Origin: Clostridium sp. CAG:628
GTDB taxonomy: Bacteria > Bacillota_I > Bacilli_A > RF39 > UBA660
Direction of reading: 5' to 3'
Assembly (NCBI GenBank): GCA_000438415.1
Contig: FR902240.1
Coordinates: 62,001-126,000, forward strand
Length of the DNA: 64,000 bases
Below are positions 8,550 through 16,194 of this stretch, one piece after another (the stretch's first letter is position 1; each line of letters begins with the position of its first letter). The notes under the pieces were generated by a model that made no database searches, had not been told where the DNA came from, and was given only the letters and a program-made list of their open reading frames with translations. The position numbers and the translations under genes are program-made.

Positions 8550-8703
8550 CAATGGAGCAGAAAAACATATAGATAATAAAAACTTACAAATGACTATCAT
8601 GATAAATATAATGTTAGAGTTGGTTCCTGATGAAAATAACATCGTCGGAAAACTGACACTGAAAAATTGAATTACTATAAAAAAAGTTATAAAAAAGTGT
8701 AAA
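8550..8703 (+). pseudogene. Remnant of an unrecognised gene
   Basis: Short pieces of coherent coding sequence change frame here: one reads LTNDYHDKYNVRVGS before a stop, the next KTDTEKLNYYKKSYKKV before a stop. There is no intact start or full ORF. I interpret it as a decayed gene of unknown identity. Confidence 0.3.
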
Positions 8704-8780
8704 ATTTTTTTACTAAATAAGTTTTAATTTAAATTGATAAGTGTATGAATTATGAAAAACAAAAGGAAAGGAGAATATTT

Positions 8781-9221
8781 ATGGAAGACAATAAATTAAT
8801 TATATATAAAAATAGCGAAGGTAATATTGTAGTAGATGCTATTTATAAAGATGAAACATTATGGCTATCACAAAAAGGAATGTCAAAAGTTTTTGAATGT
8901 TCTACAGATAATATAAGTTTACACTCGAAACATATATTTGAAGAAAAAGAGTTAGATAAAAAATCAGTTACCGAGAAATGCTCGTTAACTGCCGATGACG
9001 GAAAAAATTATAACACAACTATTTCTAGTTTAGATGCCATAATCGCTGTGGGTTATAGAATTAATTCGAAAAATGTGCAAGGTGAGAAAGAAGCAAAAGA
9101 TGTACATTATGAGGTAAGAAAAAAAGTTAGAAAGGCAATTGCTGATATTGGTGTAAATCTTCGTATCGTAAAACAGGTTGTAATTTAAAATCAATTAGAA
9201 AAGATATGCTAAAAATATGAT
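8781..9221 (+). pseudogene. RhuM/DinD-like gene, frameshifted
   Basis: The intact frame (8781-9188) begins with the RhuM pattern: IIYKNSEGNIVVDAIYKDE, then LWLSQKGMSKVF, then SLDAIIAVGYRINSK. It ends with EAKDVHYEVRKKVRKAI, which resembles the DinD C-terminal region. After that the frame is lost, and KSIRKDML, which fits the next DinD block, appears in another frame before a stop at 9219-9221. DinD is a DNA-damage-inducible protein and RhuM relatives are common accessory genes. A good AAAGGAGA-type site precedes the start, so a short product may be made. A long in-frame inverted repeat lies at 8965-8991. Confidence 0.6.
8965..8991. repeat. In-frame inverted repeat in the RhuM/DinD-like gene
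   Basis: CAGTTACCGAG (8965-8975) faces CTCGTTAACTG (8981-8991) across AAATG; 10 of 11 positions pair. The codons ACC, GAG and TCG used here are uncommon in the neighbourhood. Confidence 0.75.
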
Positions 9222-9354
9222 ACTAGTTGATATTAATGATAAATATAAAAAAGATTATAAAAAACTTAATAAGGATTTGGTAAATCAATATATAAAACAA
9301 ATAGAAATATTTGATAAAAATAGAGTAAAAATGGTATATAAATCTGATAAATAG
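9217..9354 (+). pseudogene. Probable C-terminal tail of a serine recombinase
   Basis: A 45-residue reading frame ends in YIKQIEIFDKNRVKMVYK. This resembles the final beta-hairpin region of large serine recombinases of Firmicutes, where an I-V-rich strand is followed by a DK/E-R/V-V pattern. No recombinase catalytic domain is present. The assignment rests on a short match and is tentative. Confidence 0.35.
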
Positions 9355-9420
9355 TGATATAATCAGTTTGCAAAGTTTCCAAAAACAAGTATTAACTATA
9401 AAATGAAAGAAGGTGAATAT

Positions 9421-10263
9421 ATGTCAAATAAAATAATAGAAGTTCAAAACATCAAAATAAATGTTACAAATATAGATGATACTGATTATATTTGTATTTC
9501 TGATTTTGGTAAGTTTAAAGCAGGAAAATCTAAAGCAGATGATGTTATTAGAAACTGGTTAAGAAATAGAATCACTTTAGAATTCTTAGGAACATGGGAA
9601 TCTATTTATAATCCAAATTTTAATTCCGTCGAATTCGACGGGTTTAGAAAAAGTGCTGGACTTCATACATTTACTTTAAGTGTTACTGAATGGTGTGAGA
9701 AAACAAATGCTATTGGCATATATTCAAAACGAGGAAAATATGGTGGAACATATGCACATAAAGATATTGCATTTGAATTTGCATCAGCAATAAGTCCAGT
9801 ATTTAAATTGTATTTAATTAAAGAATTTGAGAGATTAAAAGAATTAGAAAATCAAAATAGAGAATGGGATGTAAAAAGAATACTAACTAAAAATAATTAT
9901 TTAATTCATACAGATGCCATTAAGAATTATATCTTACCAGATAATGATTTTTTCAAAAATAAAGAATGGTTAAAATATGCCGAAGAAGCTGATATCCTTA
10001 ATGTAGTATTATTTAATACTACTGCTAAAAAATGGAGAGAATTAAATCCAGAGTTAGCTAAGAACTCAAATGTAAGAGATTATGCAACAATAAATGAATT
10101 AACAGTTTTATCTAATTTAGAATCTCATAATGCGGAATTAATCAAAGAAGGTAAAACAAAAGAAGAAAGATTTGAAATATTAAGTAATATATGTAAATAT
10201 CAATTAGATATACTTAATAATGCAGAAAAAATTAAGTTATTAAATGAAAGAAGTAGTGATTGA
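9421..10263 (+). CDS. KilA-N domain protein
   Basis: The 280-residue protein has a KilA-N DNA-binding domain over about residues 20-140: DYICISDFGKFK, VIRNWLRNRITLEFLGTWE, then GKYGGTYAHKDIAFEFAS. The C-terminal half is helical and charged, as in phage antirepressor-like proteins. It starts at ATG 9421 behind GAAGGTGA and ends with TGA one base before the rbgA start. It lies next to recombinase and RhuM/DinD remnants with no other phage genes. A perfect GC-rich palindrome lies in its coding region at 9626-9641. Confidence 0.85.
   Translation: MSNKIIEVQNIKINVTNIDDTDYICISDFGKFKAGKSKADDVIRNWLRNRITLEFLGTWESIYNPNFNSVEFDGFRKSAGLHTFTLSVTEWCEKTNAIGIYSKRGKYGGTYAHKDIAFEFASAISPVFKLYLIKEFERLKELENQNREWDVKRILTKNNYLIHTDAIKNYILPDNDFFKNKEWLKYAEEADILNVVLFNTTAKKWRELNPELAKNSNVRDYATINELTVLSNLESHNAELIKEGKTKEERFEILSNICKYQLDILNNAEKIKLLNERSSD
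9626..9641. repeat. Perfect in-frame palindrome in the KilA-N gene
   Basis: CCGTCGAATTCGACGG is perfectly self-complementary. It encodes part of the motif NSVEFDGF with codons TCC, GTC, GAC and GGG, which the surrounding AT-rich gene otherwise avoids. Confidence 0.85.
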
Positions 10264-10264
10264 A

Positions 10265-11143
10265 ATGTCAAATGAAGAAAAAAGTTTCCAAAAAACAAAT
10301 ATTAACTGGTATCCAGGCCATATGGCTAAAACTAAAAGACAAATTAAAGAAAGAATAGATTTAGTAGATGTAGTAGTGCATGTAGTAGACTCTAGAATTC
10401 CAAAAAGTTCTTTTATAAATGATATAAACAAATTTACTAAAAATAAAGAAAAGATATTAGTATTCAGTAAATATGATTTATGTGATAAAGAAGAAACTTT
10501 GAAATGGAAAAACTATTATGAAACTCTAGGCTATACTGTTATATTAAGTGAACTAAACGATAACAAAGTTAAAAACAAAATAATAGATGCTGTTAATGTT
10601 TTAATGGAAAAAGTAAACTTAAAAAGGAAAGAAAAAGGTTTGCTTCCAAAGAAAGCAAAAGTTATGGTAGTAGGTGTATCTAATGTTGGTAAAAGTACAT
10701 TAATAAATAAACTTGTGAATAAAAAAGTTCAGACAGTTGGTAATATGCCAGGAGTCACAAAGAGTATAAATATGATTAAAATTAATGATAAAATAGATTT
10801 AATTGATACTCCAGGAGTATTATGGCCAAAATTTGAAAGTGAAGAAATTGCATTAAAATTAGCAAGTATGACAATTATTAAAGAGGAAGTTTTACCGCTA
10901 GATGAAGTATGTATATATATACTTGAAACATTAAATAAGTACTATAAAGAAATACTAAAAATCACATTTGGATTAGATAATTTTGATATTAATGAAGTAT
11001 ATGAAGTATACGAAATAATAGGAAAATTTAAAAACTTTCCAAAAGTTGGTGGAGAACCTGACTTTGATAGAATAAATAAATATATAATTAATTCCATTAA
11101 AAATGGTACCTTAAAAGGTATTACTTTTGATAGATGTAATTAA
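10265..11143 (+). CDS. rbgA: Ribosome biogenesis GTPase RbgA (YlqF)
   Basis: A circularly permuted GTPase needed for late assembly of the 50S subunit. The 292-residue protein shows INWYPGHMAKTKRQI near the start, then permuted G motifs: SKYDLCD (G4 region), GVSNVGKSTLINKL (G1) and DTPGVLWPK (G3). The C-terminal RNA-binding domain completes the family length. The start at 10265 is the likeliest; an ATG at 10244 lies inside the KilA-N gene. No promoter is seen between them, so the KilA-N gene may lie in its transcript. Confidence 0.95.
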   Translation: MSNEEKSFQKTNINWYPGHMAKTKRQIKERIDLVDVVVHVVDSRIPKSSFINDINKFTKNKEKILVFSKYDLCDKEETLKWKNYYETLGYTVILSELNDNKVKNKIIDAVNVLMEKVNLKRKEKGLLPKKAKVMVVGVSNVGKSTLINKLVNKKVQTVGNMPGVTKSINMIKINDKIDLIDTPGVLWPKFESEEIALKLASMTIIKEEVLPLDEVCIYILETLNKYYKEILKITFGLDNFDINEVYEVYEIIGKFKNFPKVGGEPDFDRINKYIINSIKNGTLKGITFDRCN

Positions 11144-11157
11144 TTTTATACAAAGTG

Positions 11158-11186
11158 TTGACTTATTGTACTTTATATGGTATAAT
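11158..11186 (+). promoter_or_regulatory. Sigma-A promoter
   Basis: TTGACT at 11158-11163 and TATAAT at 11181-11186 with a 17-base spacer, upstream of the gene at 11214. Confidence 0.85.
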
Positions 11187-11213
11187 TGAAATCAGTTAAG
11201 GGGGATAAGAATT

Positions 11214-11819
11214 ATGGGATTTAAAAAAAATATTGATAATGCTCGTTTAGTAACACCTGAAAGAGCAGAATCCATAATGAATGAATGTATTGAAATTAAA
11301 GAAAGGTTTGGATTAGATAGATTTTCAATTGATAAGATTAGTAAATTTTACTTATATAATATAACTGTCAGAGTAGGTACTGTACAAGATACATTAAAGT
11401 ATTTAGTAGACACTTTAAAAGCACTTGGTAAAGATGAAGATGATATAAGATATTATTTAATTAAAAATGGTTCAGTTTATTTAGCAGATGTTGCTGACTT
11501 TAAAGCAAGACTTTCCATATTAAATAGATGTGGATTACTAGAAGATACACTATTAAATCATAGTAATATATTAACTCATGCAACTTCTACAAGAATTTTA
11601 TCTACTCAATTTTTATATTCTATATGTAAAAGCAAAGAATTTAAAGTAGATATGAATGAAATAAATATATTAAAAGATATGTCTTTAGAAAAGAAAAAAG
11701 AGTTATTAAACAAATATAGATTAACTGCAGAAGAATTATTTACATTAAATTATACTCTTAGAAAAAGTATTAATCAGATAAGAAAAGAAAATACTGAAAA
11801 TAGTTTAAAATTAAAATAG
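11214..11819 (+). CDS. Conserved-looking hypothetical protein
   Basis: A 201-residue soluble protein, mostly helical, with a strong AAGGGGG site and its own consensus promoter, so it is clearly expressed. No catalytic motif, membrane segment or metal site is evident. It stands alone between rbgA and a bidirectional terminator. Function unknown. Confidence 0.7.
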   Translation: MGFKKNIDNARLVTPERAESIMNECIEIKERFGLDRFSIDKISKFYLYNITVRVGTVQDTLKYLVDTLKALGKDEDDIRYYLIKNGSVYLADVADFKARLSILNRCGLLEDTLLNHSNILTHATSTRILSTQFLYSICKSKEFKVDMNEINILKDMSLEKKKELLNKYRLTAEELFTLNYTLRKSINQIRKENTENSLKLK

Positions 11820-11840
11820 GAAAAAAAATCCTATTTTTTT
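11813..11840. terminator. Bidirectional intrinsic terminator
   Basis: AAAATAGG (11813-11820) pairs with CCTATTTT (11830-11837) between convergent genes, with A and T tracts on both sides. Confidence 0.85.
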
Positions 11841-12325
11841 ATTGCATTTTTAATACTAATTTTAATATTATATTTATTATTGTTATCAGTGTATTCTATT
11901 CCTTCATTTAACTTATATTCATAAATATCACCAGTGGTAAACAAGTTATAAGTACTAGTTGGAGTCTCACCATAAAATACTGCAATACTATCAGAAAGAA
12001 CCATAACTGCTAAACTTGCCAAATTATCATCTTTATCGATATCAATTTCAACATAATCCTTTTCAATGTTAAATTTATAAGTATTTTTAGTCTCTGTACC
12101 AAAAACGATTTTAAAAGTAGTAGAACCAGTACTTGCTTTAACATTAACTCCAGTTTTTTGATATTCTAAAATTGTCTGATTATTATTGAAAATATTTGCA
12201 ATATTGTCTAACATGATTTTATTGTCCTTAACAATTTGCCTTTTTCTTATAAATCCCAAAGTTCCTAAAACCATAAAAATAATTATAAATAAAGCACATA
12301 AAATAATCCTAACTAAATTTTTCAC
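11831..12325 (-). CDS. Membrane-anchored hypothetical protein
   Basis: A 164-residue protein with one N-terminal transmembrane helix (about 5-24) and an extracytoplasmic domain rich in beta-prone segments, for example TTFKIVFGTETKNTYKF. The start is a GTG behind GGGAG. It overlaps the shared terminator at its 3' end. No family recognised. Confidence 0.6.
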   Translation of the reverse strand: MKNLVRIILCALFIIIFMVLGTLGFIRKRQIVKDNKIMLDNIANIFNNNQTILEYQKTGVNVKASTGSTTFKIVFGTETKNTYKFNIEKDYVEIDIDKDDNLASLAVMVLSDSIAVFYGETPTSTYNLFTTGDIYEYKLNEGIEYTDNNNKYNIKISIKNAIKK

Positions 12326-12388
12326 ATTTTCACTCCCTTATTCTATTAAGATTATACTATAAAAATTAAAAAAATAAAAGAGAAGAAA

Positions 12389-12937
12389 TTAAATACTTCT
12401 CATTTTATCCATATCTTTATAAGGATTATCTTTATCAATTCTATCAGTAAACATAATTCCATCTAAGTGATCCATTTCGTGTTGAAAAGCAACACTAATT
12501 TCTTCTCTCACACGTTCTTCCTTATAATTACCATTTATATCATAAAATCCAACTGTAATTCTAGCATGTCTTGGAACAATACCATCAACTTCTCTGTTAA
12601 CACTTAAACATCCTTCTCCTTCTTCGACATAAATAAGCTCATTAGAATAACTAATAAGTTTTGGATTAATTACTGTATACTCGGTAAAACTACCATCTTC
12701 ATTTTTATATGAAATAATAAATATTCTTTTTAAAACACCAAGTTGACAAAAAGCAAGTCCCATTCCAGGTCTTAAATCCAACTCTTCACATTTTTTATCA
12801 TCTTGACTAAGTCTTAAATATTCATATGCATCATCAATTAATTCTAAATATTTTTTATCTAATGGAAAACTAACTTCTGTACTTACTTTATGTAAGACAC
12901 TTTCCTTTTCATCTAATATATCTACTAATTTTAGCAT
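12389..12937 (-). CDS. def: Peptide deformylase
   Basis: Removes the N-formyl group from new proteins. All three metalloenzyme motifs are present in the 182-residue protein: PGMGLAFCQ (GxGLA motif at 58-62, with Met in the variable place), EGCLS at 108-112 with the metal-binding Cys, and QHEMDHLDG with HExxH at 153-157. The length fits type 2 deformylases. ATG 12937 is chosen because the GAGG site lies 8 bases upstream; two earlier in-frame starts are too close to it. Confidence 0.96.
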   Translation of the reverse strand: MLKLVDILDEKESVLHKVSTEVSFPLDKKYLELIDDAYEYLRLSQDDKKCEELDLRPGMGLAFCQLGVLKRIFIISYKNEDGSFTEYTVINPKLISYSNELIYVEEGEGCLSVNREVDGIVPRHARITVGFYDINGNYKEERVREEISVAFQHEMDHLDGIMFTDRIDKDNPYKDMDKMRSI

Positions 12938-13064
12938 GAACATCACCTCAATTACGCTAGTATTGTACCAAAAAAATTACTAAAAATCAATATTTTCTGC
13001 AAATTAAAATAATTCATTGATTTAAAGAAATAAAAATGTTATTCTTTTATTGGAGGTAATATAA

Positions 13065-14147
13065 ATGCTAAAATGGGATGAAGAATATTTAAGACTATGT
13101 AGAAAAATATTAAGTGAAGGAAAAGAGGTTGAAAATAGAACTATTAATAATACCATAAAGATACCTAGTTATAATTTTAATTTAGATGTAAGTAAAGAGT
13201 TTCCAATTTTAACTATAAAGAAGTTGTATAGTAGACAGGCTTTTCTAGAATTACTTTGGATTTATCAAGTTGGAAGCAATGATGTTAATTGGCTTCAGGA
13301 TAGAAAAGTTAGTATTTGGGATGAATGGAAAATAGATGAGTCTGGTTATTGGAATGCTTTTCAAAAACAAGTAAATATAGATGGGTCACACGAAATCAAA
13401 GAAATTCATAAATACTTTGGTAAAGAGTACGCTGGTACTATAGGTGAAGCATATGGCTATATTGTAAACAAATATAAAGGTGTAGATAGAGTACTTGATA
13501 TAATTAAAAATCACCCTGAAGCAAGAGATAACGTAATGAGTTTATGGTATAATTGTCACTTAGATAAAGGAGTTATGAGACCTTGTGTGTGGGCACATGA
13601 AGTAGACATAACTAATGGAACACTAAATATGTATGTACATCAAAGAAGCTGTGATGTACCTTTAGGTCTACCATTTAATGTAACACAGTTTGCAGCCTTA
13701 ATGCAAATGTATGCAAGAGTAGGTGGATATAAAGTAGGAACACTTAGTTGGAGTATCAAGGATGCTCATATCTATACAAATCAAGTAAGTATGATTAAAG
13801 AACTTTTAGAAAGAGGAAAAAGTCTTGCAATATATGAAGGTTATAAAAATAAAATGTGGATGGAAGGACAAATAGAAAACTACAAAGAAGAGTATGAGAA
13901 AATATTAAAAACCTTAACAAAAGAAGAGCTTTTAAATTTAAAGAAAGGTGTAGTACCTGAAGTATTAAAGGATGTTGATTTAAAACTAAAAATATGTGAT
14001 TATGTACTTAATCCACCAAGTCCGGAATTATGGTTAAATCCAGATGTAAAAGATTTCTATAAATTTAATAATGATGATGAATGTAAAGATATTAAAGTAC
14101 TAAACTATAAAGATTTAGGAAAAATAGATATACCGGTAACAGAATAA
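13065..14147 (+). CDS. thyA: Thymidylate synthase ThyA
   Basis: Methylates dUMP to dTMP using methylenetetrahydrofolate. The 360-residue protein has the folate-dependent ThyA core: LTIKKLYSRQAFLELLW, then the nucleophile in MRPCVWAHEV, then QRSCDVPLGLPFNVTQF and DAHIYTNQ. The residue after the active Cys is Val rather than His, and the end (PELWLNPDVKDFYKF) resembles the Bacillus/phi3T-type ThyA. It starts behind GGAGGT and its TAA overlaps the dfrA ATG. Confidence 0.96.
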   Translation: MLKWDEEYLRLCRKILSEGKEVENRTINNTIKIPSYNFNLDVSKEFPILTIKKLYSRQAFLELLWIYQVGSNDVNWLQDRKVSIWDEWKIDESGYWNAFQKQVNIDGSHEIKEIHKYFGKEYAGTIGEAYGYIVNKYKGVDRVLDIIKNHPEARDNVMSLWYNCHLDKGVMRPCVWAHEVDITNGTLNMYVHQRSCDVPLGLPFNVTQFAALMQMYARVGGYKVGTLSWSIKDAHIYTNQVSMIKELLERGKSLAIYEGYKNKMWMEGQIENYKEEYEKILKTLTKEELLNLKKGVVPEVLKDVDLKLKICDYVLNPPSPELWLNPDVKDFYKFNNDDECKDIKVLNYKDLGKIDIPVTE

Positions 14148-14641
14148 TGAAACTAACAATAATTGCAGCCATAGGTAAAAATAACGAACTTGGAAAAAAT
14201 AATGATTTAATCTGGCATATAAAAGAGGACTTAAACTTCTTTAAAGCAATAACTGAATTTAATTATATTGTAATGGGAAGAAAAACATTAGAAAGTTTAC
14301 CAAAAAAACTAAAAAATAGAAAATATATAGTTATCTCTAGAACACTTAAAAGTTGTGAAGATTACATTGTATATAATAGTATAGATGACTTTCTAAATAA
14401 TTTCACTCCAGAAAAAAATAGAAGTGTATACATAATTGGAGGTGCTTCTATATATAAAGAAATGCTTCCATTTACAACTAATATGTTAATAACACATATA
14501 AATAGCGAAAGTGAGTGTGATGAATACTTTCCGGAAATACCTGTGTCTTTATTTAAAGGTATCGAAATTGGTAAGTATTATGATGAAAAAAATAACCTCA
14601 CTTATACAAGAAAATTTTATATACAAAAAAAGGAAGACTGA
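14147..14641 (+). CDS. dfrA: Dihydrofolate reductase
   Basis: Regenerates tetrahydrofolate consumed by ThyA. The 164-residue protein shows IAAIGKNNELGKNNDLIWHI with the substrate-binding acidic position in the following helix, IVMGRKTLESLP for NADPH binding and VYIIGGASIYKEML. It overlaps thyA by one base (TAATGA), so the two are translationally coupled. It ends in TGA, which supports the standard genetic code. Confidence 0.96.
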   Translation: MKLTIIAAIGKNNELGKNNDLIWHIKEDLNFFKAITEFNYIVMGRKTLESLPKKLKNRKYIVISRTLKSCEDYIVYNSIDDFLNNFTPEKNRSVYIIGGASIYKEMLPFTTNMLITHINSESECDEYFPEIPVSLFKGIEIGKYYDEKNNLTYTRKFYIQKKED

Positions 14642-14655
14642 ACTTCCTTTTTTTA
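14629..14655. terminator. Bidirectional terminator after dfrA
   Basis: AAAGGAAG and CTTCCTTT pair across a 6-base loop that contains the dfrA stop; a T-run follows. Confidence 0.85.
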
Positions 14656-14835
14656 GTTATTATAGTTTAAGAAACCTGCTCCAAAAACTACAACTAATAA
14701 AATAAATAGAACTAATATAATAGCGGCACCATAACCATATCCACCATTACCATAACCATAGTTTCCATAACTAGGACAGCAGTAATTATTGTATCCAGTG
14801 TTTCCATATCCACCACTATAACCATAATAATACAT
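14653..14835 (-). CDS. YjcZ-like small Gly/Tyr-rich membrane protein
   Basis: A 60-residue protein with a Gly-Tyr-rich N-terminal half and a C-terminal hydrophobic helix reading [17 protein letters not shown]. This is the layout of the tiny YjcZ family, described in Bacillus as sporulation-associated membrane proteins. It has a strong AGGAGGG site. Whether it has any sporulation role here is unknown. Confidence 0.75.
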   Translation of the reverse strand: MYYYGYSGGYGNTGYNNYCCPSYGNYGYGNGGYGYGAAIILVLFILLVVVFGAGFLNYNN

Positions 14836-14962
14836 AAAAACCCTCCTTTTACTTTCTATAATAATATAAGCAAATTTGTAAATTTTGACATTATTATAGA
14901 CTATTTTAAAAAAAATATTTTGAAAAACTATTTATTTGTGTTATTATATATATAGTGATAAT

Positions 14963-16123
14963 ATGAAGAAAACAAGTATATTTAGTAAAATTGATAAACC
15001 ACTATTTATAATGTGTATTTTATATAGTATAGTAGGAGTGATTATGGTACTTAGTGCTTCTAGCGTAAGTGCTGTTTTAAAATACAAAGAAAGTCCATAT
15101 TACTTTTTTACTAGACAACTTGTTTTCATCGTAATAAGTTACATAGTAGGCTTATTTATAATACTAAGAATGCCCATTAAAACATATAAAAAATTAGTAC
15201 CATTTGCTTTATTTGGAGTATTTTTATCACTTGCATACTTACTTATAAGTGGAGACTACACTAATGGTGCCCGTTCATGGATAGACTTAGGTTTCTTTAG
15301 TTTACAACCGAGTGAATTTGCAAAAACAGTTCTAGTTCTCTTTATGGCAATATATTACGGTAATATGGTAGATAAGAAAAATGTTAAATATGAGTTTTTT
15401 GTCCCACTAGGTATTGCGATAATTATATTCTTTTTAGTAGCCTTACAACCTGATCTTGGAACGGCTATCATAATTGCAGGTATAGTATTTCTAACATTCC
15501 TAGCAATTCCATTTCCTAGTAATCAACTAGCAAAAACCCTAAAAATAATCGGAGGGACAGTTGCAGTTTTAATGATGGTATTCATTCTAAGTGGGAGTGA
15601 TTTCTTAACAGATATGCAAAAATCACGTCTAACATTTAAAGCACCATGTACAAGATACACAGAAGAAACAGGTTACCAAGTATGCAATGGATTTATAGCA
15701 ATAAATAACGGAGGCTTATTAGGCAAGGGACTGGGTAACTCAACACAAAAATACTTATATTTACCAGAAGCACATACAGACTTTATATTTCCAATAATGG
15801 TTGAAGAAATGGGTCTAATATTTGGAATAATATTTATATTTGGTTATATGTATATATTATGGAGAATAGTAAAAATTGCTAAAAGAAGTTATAACTTGAG
15901 AAACTCAATAATATGTTATGGAATAGCAATATATTTATTCTTACACTTAATGGTTAATTTTTTAGGTATACTAGCACTTATCCCTCTTACAGGTGTACCA
16001 GTACCATTCTTAAGTTATGGTGGCTCATTTACAGTTAATGTAATACTTTCAATGTTTATAGTACAAAGAGTTTCCGTAGAAAATAACATAACAAAACTAA
16101 AAAGAGAAATGTCAAGAATATAA
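14963..16123 (+). CDS. ftsW: FtsW/RodA-family lipid II polymerase (SEDS protein)
   Basis: A 386-residue polytopic membrane protein of the SEDS family. Signatures are ARSWIDLGFFSLQPSEFAK, ALQPDLGTA with the catalytic Asp region, EAHTDFIFPIMVEEMG and PFLSYGGSF. SEDS proteins polymerise glycan with a partner PBP; a PBP gene lies far downstream at 50.3 kb. FtsW is preferred over RodA from the overall pattern, but this is not certain. The start ATG is only about 10 bases after the predicted transcription start. Confidence 0.9.
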   Translation: MKKTSIFSKIDKPLFIMCILYSIVGVIMVLSASSVSAVLKYKESPYYFFTRQLVFIVISYIVGLFIILRMPIKTYKKLVPFALFGVFLSLAYLLISGDYTNGARSWIDLGFFSLQPSEFAKTVLVLFMAIYYGNMVDKKNVKYEFFVPLGIAIIIFFLVALQPDLGTAIIIAGIVFLTFLAIPFPSNQLAKTLKIIGGTVAVLMMVFILSGSDFLTDMQKSRLTFKAPCTRYTEETGYQVCNGFIAINNGGLLGKGLGNSTQKYLYLPEAHTDFIFPIMVEEMGLIFGIIFIFGYMYILWRIVKIAKRSYNLRNSIICYGIAIYLFLHLMVNFLGILALIPLTGVPVPFLSYGGSFTVNVILSMFIVQRVSVENNITKLKREMSRI

Positions 16124-16131
16124 AAATAATA

Positions 16132-16165
16132 AAAATCTTCAAATTTTGTAGAAGATTTTTTCTTT
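16132..16165 (+). terminator. Terminator after ftsW
   Basis: AAAATCTTC and GAAGATTTT form a 9-bp stem with a T-rich tail. Confidence 0.8.
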
Positions 16166-16194
16166 TTAAGATATAATAATATACGTGATGTATT

